From: JANRLF01 sp033762815
Lineage (GTDB): Bacteria > Bacteroidota > Bacteroidia > Chitinophagales > CAIOSU01
Length of the DNA: 64,000 bases
Assembly (NCBI GenBank): GCA_033762815.1
Contig: JANRLF010000004.1
Coordinates: 372,001 to 436,000 of the forward strand
Reading direction: 5' to 3'
Shown: positions 26,535-35,133 of the stretch, piece by piece
Position numbering within the stretch: the stretch's first letter is position 1
How the letters are laid out: the number at the start of each line of letters is the position of its first letter
Notes under the pieces: model-generated
Database searches by the model: none
Told to the model about the DNA's origin: nothing
What the model saw: the letters and a program-made list of their open reading frames with translations, nothing else
Program-made: the position numbers and the translations under genes

Positions 26535-26904
26535 TTTTAGTTGATACCGATATTTTTATTAAGGTTTTTAGAGGGGACGAACAGTGCAAATATCATTTAG
26601 ACGGCTTGAAAGATCGAATTGGGGTTTCAGTTATCACTTTTATAGAGCTTTATCAAGGGGTTAATTCGAAAAAGAGAAAATATGATTTAGAGAAGCAATT
26701 CAAAGCATACCATTTGCTTCATCTAAATGAAAGTATCTCGAACATTTCCTTATCACTAATCAGAAAACATCTGCCAAATAACAAAAATCACCTCCTGATG
26801 GCCTCATTGCAGCTACTGCAATTCACCTTGACCTGCCTCTCTTTACCCATAACATTTCCGATTTTGAGTTTATAGAGAATTTAAGCATCTATCAACCGGA
26901 ATAA
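26519..26904 (+). pseudogene. PIN-domain VapC-like toxin, frameshifted
   Basis: Starts MGKKIVLVDTDIFIKVFRG with the first PIN acidic residue in VDTD, and FIELYQG supplies the second (Glu). The frame from 26519 runs to a stop at 26873-26875 but its last 27 residues are not PIN-like. One base further on in phase, from 26797, the sequence reads DGLIAATAIHLDLPLFTHNI, then SDFEFIENLSIYQPE and TAA at 26902-26904, which is the canonical PIN C-terminus with the DxLIAATA motif and late Asp. A single missing base near 26795 (CTC-CT-GAT) would restore a 128-residue toxin. It is therefore an inactivated RNase toxin, unless the base loss is a sequencing error. Confidence 0.85.
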
Positions 26905-26908
26905 TTCT

Positions 26909-29299
26909 TTACTCTATTTCAACCATGAACTTCACCGCCGCTTCTTGACCTTTGATAACAAGCTTTGCCAAATATTGGCCAGTCGGCCAGTTGTGTACAG
27001 TTAATTGGAAAGTAGATTGATTAGGGGTAATGGTTGATTTGTAAACTTGCTTTCCCTGTATATCATAAATGTGAAGCTCCCCATTTTCCAAAGGAGCACT
27101 ATCCCATTGCAGGGTAAATGTATCTTGGGCAGGATTGGGGAATGCCTTTAAGGAAAAACTATTCTGGAAGGGCAGCTCCTTCATGGAAGACAAGAGGCGA
27201 CAGCTAAAGGTATCTGCTGGAAACAGTGTGTCCGGTATTGCATGGTTGTAAATTGCCAATGCATAACTGCCTTTTTGCAAATTGTTGATGATGATTTGCC
27301 CACGCTTATTGGTGTTACTGCCCTGAACATCCAACTGAAAGTTGGGATAAATGGCCCAATCGTCGCTGGGTTTAGCTTTGTACAGCAGCACCAAGCTATC
27401 TTCTTTATTGCTAATCAGCCCATTGTCCAAATAGCCACCACTTCCAGTAGTACCGTTATACAATATGGTAGCATTGGCCTGGAAACCCGTAGACCAAACC
27501 CCATCCACGGTCCAGTAGCGTTCTTTGGAAAGGTGCAGCCCGTTAACGATGCTTTTCAAGGGGTCGGGCGAGAGCCAATGGTGTTCAACCCTCACTAGTG
27601 CCGTATCGCTCACATTCACTACATCCAGTTCCATCAGTGCTTCCTCAAAATCATAGGTACCGGATACTTGAACAACGAGATATTTATCAGTAATGGCATC
27701 GCTTATTTTTTCTTCCATGTCCACAGCCACAAACACTGGTTCGAAGGGCAATGTAGCCTGAAAAGTACCACAACCGCCACCCATCAATGTTTGCATAGTG
27801 GTTTGTTGCCTATTGGCTCCAAAAAAGGTAATATCCAATGGAACATTGGCATAGAGTTGCGGGGCGGCTTTCAGACGCTGCCTGATATCCACACTTACCT
27901 GATAGCTATTGCCACTAGTGCTGCTTGAGAACGATAATACTTCAAAATGAGGAAAGCCGGGTGCGAATACCCAATTGTCAAAAAAAGCGGTCATATCCTT
28001 GCCGGTAAAATTGGCCAATCGGTTCCTGAATTGGTAGCTATTCGCATTGCTCCAAGCGTAATGGGATAGATAATCCTTCACAGCGGAAAAAAACAAACTG
28101 TCACCCAAATAACCTCTCAAGGTATGCGCCACGTCCGCGCCTTTATTATACACCGTTGAACCATAGGTATACGCATGCGGAACCCCTGAAACGGCTCTAT
28201 ACCCATTATCGTTAATATGGCTGGTGCGCAATACTTCAAAATGGTTGGCCCGCACCCTTTTTTTATACGCCTCTTTGCTATATACATACTCAAAGAAGAG
28301 ATTGGCAGAAAAGCTGGCCCAGCCTTCGTTGAGCCACATATCCTCAGCTGTTTCGCAAGTGACCATATCTCCCCACCAGTGGTGGCTCAGTTCATGCGCC
28401 ATCAAATCTTCTTGGTCGGTAGTACCGTCCGCGGCAAACTTTGGATAGGCAATGTTTCCTGCATGTTCCATAGCACCCCCTGTAAAAGGCACTTGTGTAA
28501 AGCCTACTTTTTCATATGGCTGTGGACCGTAAGCATCCTCGAAAGCAGCAATAGCATCGGCTAAATGCAAAAAGGAAGTAAGCATTTTGGCGGTATCAAC
28601 AGGCGGTGCCGCCAATACTACCGAAAAGCTATCGGCAATACCCAAAAAAGTACTTTCTATGGGTGCATAATTGGAAACGGCAACGGATGCCAAATAAGTG
28701 GACATAACCCTTTCTGCCCTCCAATGCCAGGTGATGGTACCATTGCCGTTGTTGGTTTGCCCTTGCAACAGCCCATTGCACATTGCCCTATGTGTAGAAG
28801 CGGTAGTTATGAAAAAATCATAGGCTGCCTTATCGATAAAGTTATCGACACAGGGAAACCATACCCTGCCGTAATTGTGTGGTTCGGAAGTAAAGCCCAC
28901 CCCCATGTTATAGGCATAGTTGCCCGAAAAGTAAAAACCGCCCCAAGAGGCATCGCGCTGGGGAGTACCCTGATAAAACACCTGCACCCTTACCGTGTCG
29001 TTAGCATTAATAGCAGTAGCTAACTGCACAGAAAGCAATGTATCGTTATAATTAAAACCCGTCGCAGTACTGCCAATTTTCACGGAATCTACGTTCAATT
29101 GCAGCAAATCCAAATCGATATGGTTCAGGCCATTGATTTTGCTTACGGCGGTAACAGTACAGTATCCTTTTAACTGTTGGCTGGCTAGGTTGGATATATC
29201 CAAATTGATTTCATAATGCGCCACATCAAAAGTATCGGTGCGGCTACTTTCAGCAGCAAGAAGATGGATGGGTACTAACAGCAAAAGGAGAAAGCGCAT
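26909..29299 (-). CDS. M1-family metallopeptidase with T9SS sorting domain
   Basis: 796 residues. Signal peptide MRFLLLLLVPIHLLAA. Exopeptidase motif GGAMEHAGN at 274-282, zinc-binding HELSH at 302-306 with the third ligand Glu325 in NEGW. The N-terminal beta domain shows VDNFIDKAAY near 151-160. The C-terminal 80 residues form a T9SS sorting domain (AFPNPAQDTFTLQWDSAP, then GQYLAKLVIKG). It is a zinc aminopeptidase delivered to the surface or medium for peptide use. It is convergent with the VapC-like pseudogene, 4 bases apart. Confidence 0.92.
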   Translation of the reverse strand: MRFLLLLLVPIHLLAAESSRTDTFDVAHYEINLDISNLASQQLKGYCTVTAVSKINGLNHIDLDLLQLNVDSVKIGSTATGFNYNDTLLSVQLATAINANDTVRVQVFYQGTPQRDASWGGFYFSGNYAYNMGVGFTSEPHNYGRVWFPCVDNFIDKAAYDFFITTASTHRAMCNGLLQGQTNNGNGTITWHWRAERVMSTYLASVAVSNYAPIESTFLGIADSFSVVLAAPPVDTAKMLTSFLHLADAIAAFEDAYGPQPYEKVGFTQVPFTGGAMEHAGNIAYPKFAADGTTDQEDLMAHELSHHWWGDMVTCETAEDMWLNEGWASFSANLFFEYVYSKEAYKKRVRANHFEVLRTSHINDNGYRAVSGVPHAYTYGSTVYNKGADVAHTLRGYLGDSLFFSAVKDYLSHYAWSNANSYQFRNRLANFTGKDMTAFFDNWVFAPGFPHFEVLSFSSSTSGNSYQVSVDIRQRLKAAPQLYANVPLDITFFGANRQQTTMQTLMGGGCGTFQATLPFEPVFVAVDMEEKISDAITDKYLVVQVSGTYDFEEALMELDVVNVSDTALVRVEHHWLSPDPLKSIVNGLHLSKERYWTVDGVWSTGFQANATILYNGTTGSGGYLDNGLISNKEDSLVLLYKAKPSDDWAIYPNFQLDVQGSNTNKRGQIIINNLQKGSYALAIYNHAIPDTLFPADTFSCRLLSSMKELPFQNSFSLKAFPNPAQDTFTLQWDSAPLENGELHIYDIQGKQVYKSTITPNQSTFQLTVHNWPTGQYLAKLVIKGQEAAVKFMVEIE

Positions 29300-29359
29300 G
29301 TGCTTTTTATTTACAAAATAAGAAGAAGCTATCTTATAGAGGAAACCTCACCGACACCA

Positions 29360-29602
29360 TTATTCGAACAATCGTTGGATGATTTCCTCTTTTGATTGGT
29401 TAAAATGTTGTGCCACATTACCAATTATGGCTGCTGCAGTACCAATCTTCAATGGGCTATGATTAGGGATTGTAACGTGATGCTCCCCATTGATTTGAGT
29501 AGTCAATCTTATGTGGCTCCCAGTTTGTCTGGTAGGCTCATATCCTAAACGCTTTAAAGCCTTAACTAAATTTTTTGCTGGTAGATTCTTGATCTTGTTC
29601 AT
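29360..29602 (-). CDS. hicA: HicA-family mRNA interferase toxin
   Basis: 80 residues with the HicA dsRBD-like fold: LPAKNLVKALKRLGYEPTRQ at residues 7-26, then GSHIRLT where His is the catalytic residue, and the short HHVTIPNHSPLKIGTAAAI segment. HicA toxins cleave mRNA and tmRNA independent of the ribosome until bound by HicB. The start overlaps the antitoxin stop by 4 bases. Here the antitoxin precedes the toxin, the less common order in HicAB but frequent in Bacteroidota. Confidence 0.92.
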   Translation of the reverse strand: MNKIKNLPAKNLVKALKRLGYEPTRQTGSHIRLTTQINGEHHVTIPNHSPLKIGTAAAIIGNVAQHFNQSKEEIIQRLFE

Positions 29603-29820
29603 CCAGCAATAGCAAAAACTTCCTCTCTTACATAATGGAGCCTTACTACTTTAGGAAGCATTTCTTCCTCAAAATGGCATTTTATCGCATCTATCACGTT
29701 CGCTCTTAACAATTCAAAGCTCTCTGCCTCTGTAAAGATGCTATCGTTCAATGCCCTGGCAACATAACCGCCCTCAGGAGCTTCTTCAACCAAAAAAATG
29801 ATTTCGTTCATGTTTGCCAT
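29599..29820 (-). CDS. hicB: HicB-family antitoxin
   Basis: 73 residues: the short partial RNase-H-like HicB domain (IIFLVEEAPEGGYVARALND, then EAESFELLRANVIDAIKCHF) with a basic C-terminal tail. It has no clear added DNA-binding domain, so autorepression may need HicA or may be absent. The next ATG (MNEIIF) three codons later is an equally possible start. Overlaps hicA by 4 bases. Confidence 0.88.
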   Translation of the reverse strand: MANMNEIIFLVEEAPEGGYVARALNDSIFTEAESFELLRANVIDAIKCHFEEEMLPKVVRLHYVREEVFAIAG

Positions 29821-29869
29821 TTGCGCTTAGCAATATATTCATTTTTCATTGAAGCCAACAAGTATTTCC

Positions 29870-30685
29870 TCAATACTGTTCCTGCTCGTTGGGGAAATCC
29901 TGGCTTTTTACGTCAGCAATATAATTGCTGACTGCTCCCTTAATATCATCATATAAATTGGCATAACGGCGTAGAAACCGCGGCTGGAACTCATGCGTGA
30001 TACCCAACAAATCATGTATCACCAATACTTGGCCATCAACTCCCCCGCCTGCACCAATGCCTATAATGGGCACATTCACTTCTTCAGCTACCTGTTTGGC
30101 CAAGGCGGCAGGAATTTTCTCCAATACAATGGCGAAGCAACCCAACTGCGCCAACAGCTTGGCATCTTTTACCAATCGTTCGGCTTCTTGTTCTTCTTTG
30201 GCCCTTACCGAATAGGTGCCAAACTTATAAATCGACTGCGGTGTAAGGCCCAAATGACCCATTACGGGTACGCCTGCCGTTAAGATACGGATAACGGAAT
30301 CCTTTACCTCCTCCCCTCCTTCCAGCTTTACAGCATGGGCACCCGACTCCTTCATAATGCGGATAGTGGAATCCAAGGCCACTTTCGAATTGCCCTGATA
30401 AGAACCAAAGGGCAAATCGACCACTACCAAAGCCCTATTGATAGCCCTAACTACAGATGAAGCGTGGTATATCATTTGGTCAAGGGTAATGGGCAGGGTA
30501 GTCTCATGCCCAGCCATCACGTTGGAGGCCGAATCGCCCACCAAAATAATGTCAATACCCGCATCATCAATTATGCGTGCCATGGAATAATCATAACAGG
30601 TGAGCATGGAGATTTTCTCTCCCCGCTCTTTCATGGCCTGCAATACGTGGGTTGTGACCTTCTTAACTTGCTTGTGTACGGACAT
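29870..30685 (-). CDS. panB: 3-methyl-2-oxobutanoate hydroxymethyltransferase
   Basis: 271 residues, full length for PanB. Makes ketopantoate from 2-oxoisovalerate and 5,10-methylenetetrahydrofolate, the first step of pantothenate and coenzyme A synthesis, in the cytosol. Motifs: KISMLTCYDYSMARIID near residue 24, the metal/substrate loop VGDSASNVMAGHETTLPIT near 49-67, ALVVVDLPFGSY near 91, KLEGGEEV near 119, PVMGHLGLTPQS near 140, and IGIGAGGGVDGQVLV near 206. No other pan gene is adjacent. Confidence 0.96.
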   Translation of the reverse strand: MSVHKQVKKVTTHVLQAMKERGEKISMLTCYDYSMARIIDDAGIDIILVGDSASNVMAGHETTLPITLDQMIYHASSVVRAINRALVVVDLPFGSYQGNSKVALDSTIRIMKESGAHAVKLEGGEEVKDSVIRILTAGVPVMGHLGLTPQSIYKFGTYSVRAKEEQEAERLVKDAKLLAQLGCFAIVLEKIPAALAKQVAEEVNVPIIGIGAGGGVDGQVLVIHDLLGITHEFQPRFLRRYANLYDDIKGAVSNYIADVKSQDFPNEQEQY

Positions 30686-30734
30686 TGGTTGGCTTTAAGC
30701 CTTGAAAGTTAAGCATATTGGTAGAAAAAAAAGC

Positions 30735-31436
30735 TTACTGTCCCTGCGACAAAGCCTGTACGCCCATTTGGGCTTGGTAGAATTCAGGCATAATTTCCAA
30801 AGCTTTCTTAAAGTTGGCCAAAGCCTCCTTGCGTTTGCCCTCCTGATAGTCCAAAGCACCAGCTACATTATACATGGCAGCTTCCAAAGGTACTATTTGC
30901 GATTCGCCCTGGCGGTAGTTCACCACTGTTGTGGCCTCCTTAATTCCAGGGGTGGTTTTCAATTGCTCCAATACTTCCCTAGCTTCTTTATCCTTTTCTT
31001 GCTTATAGAGCAAGGTCATTACTTGGTACAAATGCTCCGGCTTTTTAGTAGCCTCAAACAACGCCCTTTGGCCTTTCAATGCCTCATCAAACAGACCCAT
31101 CGCTTCATTGGAAACGGCCAACATACGCATAACGGAAGTATCCTTAGGGTGTACTTTTATCAAATCATTAGCCAAAAGTGCCGACATATCATAAGCACCG
31201 GCATTGAAATAAAGGGATAAAAGACTGTCTTTATAACTGGCATATTTTACAGAATCCAAAGCAATCAAATATTGAATGGAAACTGCCCCTGCCGTAATAT
31301 CTTTATACTTCTTTGAATTGGCATAAACGGTTTTGTGCAGCGTTTCAAGGTTGTTCTCACCGCCTTTACCAGCTTCTTTTTGGCAGGATACCATCAATGC
31401 ACTTACAGCCAAAGCCAATATTACAATTGTTCTCAT
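30735..31436 (-). CDS. TPR-like lipoprotein
   Basis: 233 residues from MRTIVILALAVSALMVSCQK, with the lipid-attachment Cys at 18. An in-frame start at 31475 would add 13 residues upstream of the signal and is unlikely; CAAAGATA at 31452-31459 (TATCTTTG on this strand) is a possible -7 promoter box for the shorter form. The rest is helical, with tetratricopeptide-like pairs (MRMLAVSNEAMGLFDEALKG, and AGALDYQEGKRKEALANFKK ending in ALEIMPEFYQAQMG). Probably periplasmic and a protein-interaction module; partner unknown. It lies 46 bases after the SDR gene on the same strand. Confidence 0.8.
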   Translation of the reverse strand: MRTIVILALAVSALMVSCQKEAGKGGENNLETLHKTVYANSKKYKDITAGAVSIQYLIALDSVKYASYKDSLLSLYFNAGAYDMSALLANDLIKVHPKDTSVMRMLAVSNEAMGLFDEALKGQRALFEATKKPEHLYQVMTLLYKQEKDKEAREVLEQLKTTPGIKEATTVVNYRQGESQIVPLEAAMYNVAGALDYQEGKRKEALANFKKALEIMPEFYQAQMGVQALSQGQ

Positions 31437-31482
31437 TTGTTGATTTTCGCCCAAAGATAAGGATTTATGAAACAATGCTAGC

Positions 31483-32178
31483 CTAACTATAACGCACGTT
31501 CATGGGCCTTATTTCGACATCCAATGTATTGAAATTGTCAGGGGTGCGTAAAATATGGATAATCATATCGGCCACGTCGTTAGGATGCAGCATCGTATCA
31601 TTGGCGGTGATCCCTTCATACTGACCAAAAAAAGCAGTATTCACCGACCCAGGATACACGCACGTTACTTTGATATTTTCCTTTTTCACTTCTTGGTACA
31701 AGGCCTGTGAAATGCCCCTTACTGCAAATTTGGTAGCGCAATAGCCTGTAGCTTCGGCGATGCCGTTCAAGCCCGCAATGGAAGCAATATTTACGATATG
31801 GCCGCGCTTTTCTGCTTTCATCAATGGCAACACCAGCCGTGTGGCATAAAACAAACCGTTCACATTGGTATTGAACATGGTTTGCCAATCCTCCAAACTC
31901 AAATTTTCCATCAGGTCGAAGATGCCAATGCCTGCATTATTAACAAGTATATCCACCACATTACCAAATTCGGCAAGTGTTTCTTCCATGGCCTTGGCCA
32001 CTGCCACACTGTCCTGAATATCAACGGGTACAAAATAAAATTCTGGATGATCGATATTCGGGTCGCGCCTGCTCCAACCAGCCACCCGGCAGCCATTTTC
32101 CAACAAAGCATGCACGGTGGCCAAACCAATGCCGCTGCTCGCTCCTGTCACTATAGCCAATTTTCCTTTAATATTCAT
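31483..32178 (-). CDS. Short-chain dehydrogenase/reductase
   Basis: 231 residues from the ATG at 32178 (MNIKGKLAIVTGASSGIG); four residues more if the ATG at 32190 is used. TGASSGIG near residues 10-17, NNAGIG near 83-88, the Ser in IVNIASIAG, and catalytic YCATK near 147-151. This is the classical SDR pattern of the YdfG / serine 3-dehydrogenase-like branch, NAD(P)-dependent, cytosolic. The substrate is unknown. It is divergent from the ABC-F gene. Confidence 0.88.
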   Translation of the reverse strand: MNIKGKLAIVTGASSGIGLATVHALLENGCRVAGWSRRDPNIDHPEFYFVPVDIQDSVAVAKAMEETLAEFGNVVDILVNNAGIGIFDLMENLSLEDWQTMFNTNVNGLFYATRLVLPLMKAEKRGHIVNIASIAGLNGIAEATGYCATKFAVRGISQALYQEVKKENIKVTCVYPGSVNTAFFGQYEGITANDTMLHPNDVADMIIHILRTPDNFNTLDVEIRPMNVRYS

Positions 32179-32339
32179 AGATAATTTCAAAATTCAGCGT
32201 GAAAATTACGATTCAAAACTCATTGTTGAAGTAAAAAACAATTGTATTTCAACGGACCAGCTTATAGCACACTAAATTAGCGTTAAATGCAGCAAAGCAG
32301 CGCAAAAAGCCATATCTTTGCACCTCAATCTGCAATTTT

Positions 32340-33965
32340 ATGATCGTAACCCAAAATTTGTCGCTGCAATACGGCAAGCGAGTGCTGTTTGATGATGTGA
32401 ACCTCAAGTTTACCCAAGGTAACTGTTATGGGGTAATTGGTGCCAATGGAGCCGGCAAATCCACTTTCCTCAAAATCCTTAGCGGCGAAATAGAATCTAC
32501 TACCGGGCAGGTAGTTATCAGCCCTGGTGAGCGCATGGCGGTGTTGAAGCAGAACCACTTCGAGTTTGATGAGGTGCCCGTAATGCAGACCGTGTTGATG
32601 GGCCACCGCAAGCTATGGGATGTGATGCAGGAAAAAGATGCCCTGTATGCCAAACCCGACTTTGACGATGCCGATGGCATAAGGGTGGGTGAACTGGAAG
32701 AACAATTTGCCTCCATGGACGGCTGGAACGCTGAAAGCGATGCGGCAGAACTGTTGAGCAATGTGGGCATTACCGAAGACCTTCACTATAAATTGATGAA
32801 GGAACTAAACGGCAACGAAAAGGTAAGGGTACTGTTGGCGCAGGCACTTTTCGGCAACCCTGATATCTTGTTGCTGGACGAGCCCACCAACGACTTGGAT
32901 GTGCGCACCATCTCATGGCTGGAAAACTTCTTGGCCGATTTTAAAAACTTAGTGATTGTAGTTTCGCATGACCGTCACTTTCTGGACATGGTATGTACGC
33001 ATGTGGTAGATATTGATTTTGGTAAGGTGAACATGTACACGGGCAACTATAGCTTTTGGTACCATACCAGCCAATTGGCCGCCCGCCAGCGTGCCGATAA
33101 GAATAAAAAGACCGAGGACAAGCGCCGCGAATTGATGGAATTTATCCAACGATTCAGTGCCAATGCTTCCAAGTCAAAACAAGCTACCAGCCGTAAAAAG
33201 GCTTTGGAAAAGCTGAACGTGGATGAAATCAAGCCATCTAGCCGCAAATACCCAGGCATTATTTTCAGCCAGGAAAGGGAAGCCGGCAATGATATTCTGG
33301 AAGTAAGCGGCCTGCGCAAGTCCATTGATGGAGTGCCTTTATTTTCTGATGTGACTTTCACGGTTGACCGTGGTCAGAAAATAGCCATTCTGTCCAACGA
33401 CCATTTGGCCATCAGCACCTTCTTTAAGGTTTTGATGGGCGAAGAAAAAGCCGATGCAGGTACCTTCAAATGGGGTGTAACCACTTCCCAGGCTTACCTG
33501 CCCAACGACAACTCCGCTTATTTCACGGCAGACTTGAACCTGATTGATTGGCTGCGCCAATATTCAGCGGAAAAGGATGAAACCTATATCCGTGGTTTCT
33601 TAGGTAGGATGCTTTTCAGCGGTGAGGAAACATTGAAAAAATCAAACGTGCTTTCAGGAGGCGAAAAGGTGCGCTGCATGACCTCAAAAATGATGTTGCA
33701 AAATGCCAATGTGCTGATACTGGACGAACCTACCAACCACTTGGACTTGGAATCGATTACGGCATTCAACAATTCCTTGAAAGACTTTAAGGGCACGGTG
33801 CTGTTTACCTCACATGATCATGAGTTTACCCAAACCGTTGCCGACCGCATTATAGAACTGACGCCCAATGGTATGTTGGACAAGCTGATGACTTACGACG
33901 AGTACTTGGAAAGCGATAAGGTACAGGCCCAAAGGGAAGAACTTTATGGCGTGGGCGTAAAATAA
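32340..33965 (+). CDS. ABC-F family ATPase, YbiT-like
   Basis: 541 residues with two ABC domains and no membrane segments, as in ABC-F translation factors that bind the ribosomal E site. First domain: P-loop GANGAGKST at 34-42 and Walker B ILLLDEPTNDLD. The linker carries FIQRFSANASKSKQATSRKK, typical of YbiT. Second domain: LSGGEKVR signature and LILDEPTNHLDLES are intact, but the P-loop position (near residues 348-358) reads LSNDHLAISTFF and lacks the GxxxxGK motif, so this site probably cannot bind ATP normally. TATCTTTG at 32313-32320 is the likely -7 box. Function in translation is inferred from the family. Confidence 0.92.
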   Translation: MIVTQNLSLQYGKRVLFDDVNLKFTQGNCYGVIGANGAGKSTFLKILSGEIESTTGQVVISPGERMAVLKQNHFEFDEVPVMQTVLMGHRKLWDVMQEKDALYAKPDFDDADGIRVGELEEQFASMDGWNAESDAAELLSNVGITEDLHYKLMKELNGNEKVRVLLAQALFGNPDILLLDEPTNDLDVRTISWLENFLADFKNLVIVVSHDRHFLDMVCTHVVDIDFGKVNMYTGNYSFWYHTSQLAARQRADKNKKTEDKRRELMEFIQRFSANASKSKQATSRKKALEKLNVDEIKPSSRKYPGIIFSQEREAGNDILEVSGLRKSIDGVPLFSDVTFTVDRGQKIAILSNDHLAISTFFKVLMGEEKADAGTFKWGVTTSQAYLPNDNSAYFTADLNLIDWLRQYSAEKDETYIRGFLGRMLFSGEETLKKSNVLSGGEKVRCMTSKMMLQNANVLILDEPTNHLDLESITAFNNSLKDFKGTVLFTSHDHEFTQTVADRIIELTPNGMLDKLMTYDEYLESDKVQAQREELYGVGVK

Positions 33966-33993
33966 TTTTAATACATTTGGCTAAAACAAAACT

Positions 33994-34395
33994 ATGGCCA
34001 AAGGTACCAAAGAAGACCCCTGGAAACTGAAAACCCCGCCGCAGACATCGGAATACGAAATGTATAAAGATGTAAAAGACGACAAGGAAATCATTGTATG
34101 CACGGTGGGCAAAACCGTGTTGCACTACGACTGGCGCTGTATAGACGACTTGCACCAGATGCTCAAAACCCATGGCGACTGGATGGAACTGGGCAGCGCC
34201 GATGAACAAAAACCAGCTAAGGACGGCACTGTTGAGGCTTGGGGCCGTTCGGAAAATAACCCTATTGGCGGTTGGTATGGGCTGAAGAAAGGTTTTCGCG
34301 GGCGATTTGGCATGTATGTGCCCCCACTGATGGAAGCCCTAGGCCTTGCAGAAGTAGAACACAACCCAAAGAACAACCGGATGAGGGCTAAGTAG
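33994..34395 (+). CDS. Conserved protein of unknown function (probably DUF6855 type)
   Basis: 133 residues, no signal peptide or membrane segment. It starts MAKGTKEDPWKLKTPPQTSE and has the conserved blocks CTVGKTVLHYDWRCIDDLH, GDWMELGSADEQKP and WYGLKKGFRGRFGMYVPPLM. The last two blocks are the sort of highly conserved surface seen in a widespread family whose function is not known. TACATTTG at 33972-33979 is a likely -7 box, so it can be transcribed separately from the ABC-F gene 28 bases upstream. A bidirectional terminator follows. Confidence 0.8.
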   Translation: MAKGTKEDPWKLKTPPQTSEYEMYKDVKDDKEIIVCTVGKTVLHYDWRCIDDLHQMLKTHGDWMELGSADEQKPAKDGTVEAWGRSENNPIGGWYGLKKGFRGRFGMYVPPLMEALGLAEVEHNPKNNRMRAK

Positions 34396-34435
34396 TATAT
34401 GCAACTTTATCTTTATCCTCTAAGGATTAACAAAA

Positions 34436-34464
34436 AAGGCTGTCCGATAGGGACAGCCTTTTTT
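34436..34464. terminator. Bidirectional rho-independent terminator
   Basis: AAGGCTGTCC (34436-34445) pairs with GGACAGCCTT (34451-34460) around GATAG, with A-run before and T-run after, so it works for the plus-strand gene ending at 34395 and the minus-strand gene ending at 34488. Confidence 0.93.
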
Positions 34465-34487
34465 ATTGGGAAGAAAAGCGGAACGAA

Positions 34488-34991
34488 TTAGTTCAGCTTT
34501 TGGATTTTGAAGTTTCTTAAAGGATTTCCAGCCTTGTCATTCAATACTAGAATGTATTGACCGGCAGCCAAGTCTTTCAAACTAAATTGAAGCCTGGTTT
34601 TGCCATTCACCGTTACAGCTTGGGTCAAGTATTCCATTTGCTGGCCAGCAATGTTAAAGAAAGTCAATTTCACATCAGCAGGTTTGTCGCTTTTCAGGTC
34701 AACAAACAAAATGTCGTCAGTAGGATTAGGGAATACAGTATACTCCACATTGATGGATACTTCTTTAATGCCTACACCCAAATCATCAGGTTGTTGGAAA
34801 CCTTGGGTCAAAATAATTGAACCTGAAATGGCGGTCTCAACAATAGGCTCGCCTACGGTATATGACAAACTTACTCCACCAGCTACATCATAACCACCAG
34901 CGGCACCAATTACTTGTCTTTCCAAGCTTTGGGCATTGGCAGCTACAGCAGCACCCATGGTCATCAAAAACGCTATGTACAATCTTTTCAT
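34488..34991 (-). CDS. Small T9SS-secreted protein
   Basis: 167 residues. Signal peptide MKRLYIAFLMTMGAAVAANA. Residues 22-75 form the short strand-rich module 'SLSYTVGEPIVETAISGSI ... LTQGFQQP' often found at the C-end of larger Bacteroidota surface proteins. Residues 85-167 are a T9SS type A sorting domain (YTVFPNPTDDILFVDLKSD, then FNIAGQQ, AAGQYILVLND). The protein is therefore almost only a sorting domain with a small passenger. Function unknown. Confidence 0.85.
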   Translation of the reverse strand: MKRLYIAFLMTMGAAVAANAQSLERQVIGAAGGYDVAGGVSLSYTVGEPIVETAISGSIILTQGFQQPDDLGVGIKEVSINVEYTVFPNPTDDILFVDLKSDKPADVKLTFFNIAGQQMEYLTQAVTVNGKTRLQFSLKDLAAGQYILVLNDKAGNPLRNFKIQKLN

Positions 34992-35133
34992 AAAAGTGGT
35001 TTAGAGAAGAAACAGTATTGTTCAGTCTTCAATATTAATACATATTCCCGAATAAGTAAAGGGGGTATCGCAAGTTTTCATTAAAATTAATGGTATATAT
35101 ATACCAACTTAGCAGAATAGCGTTTATTGGTTC

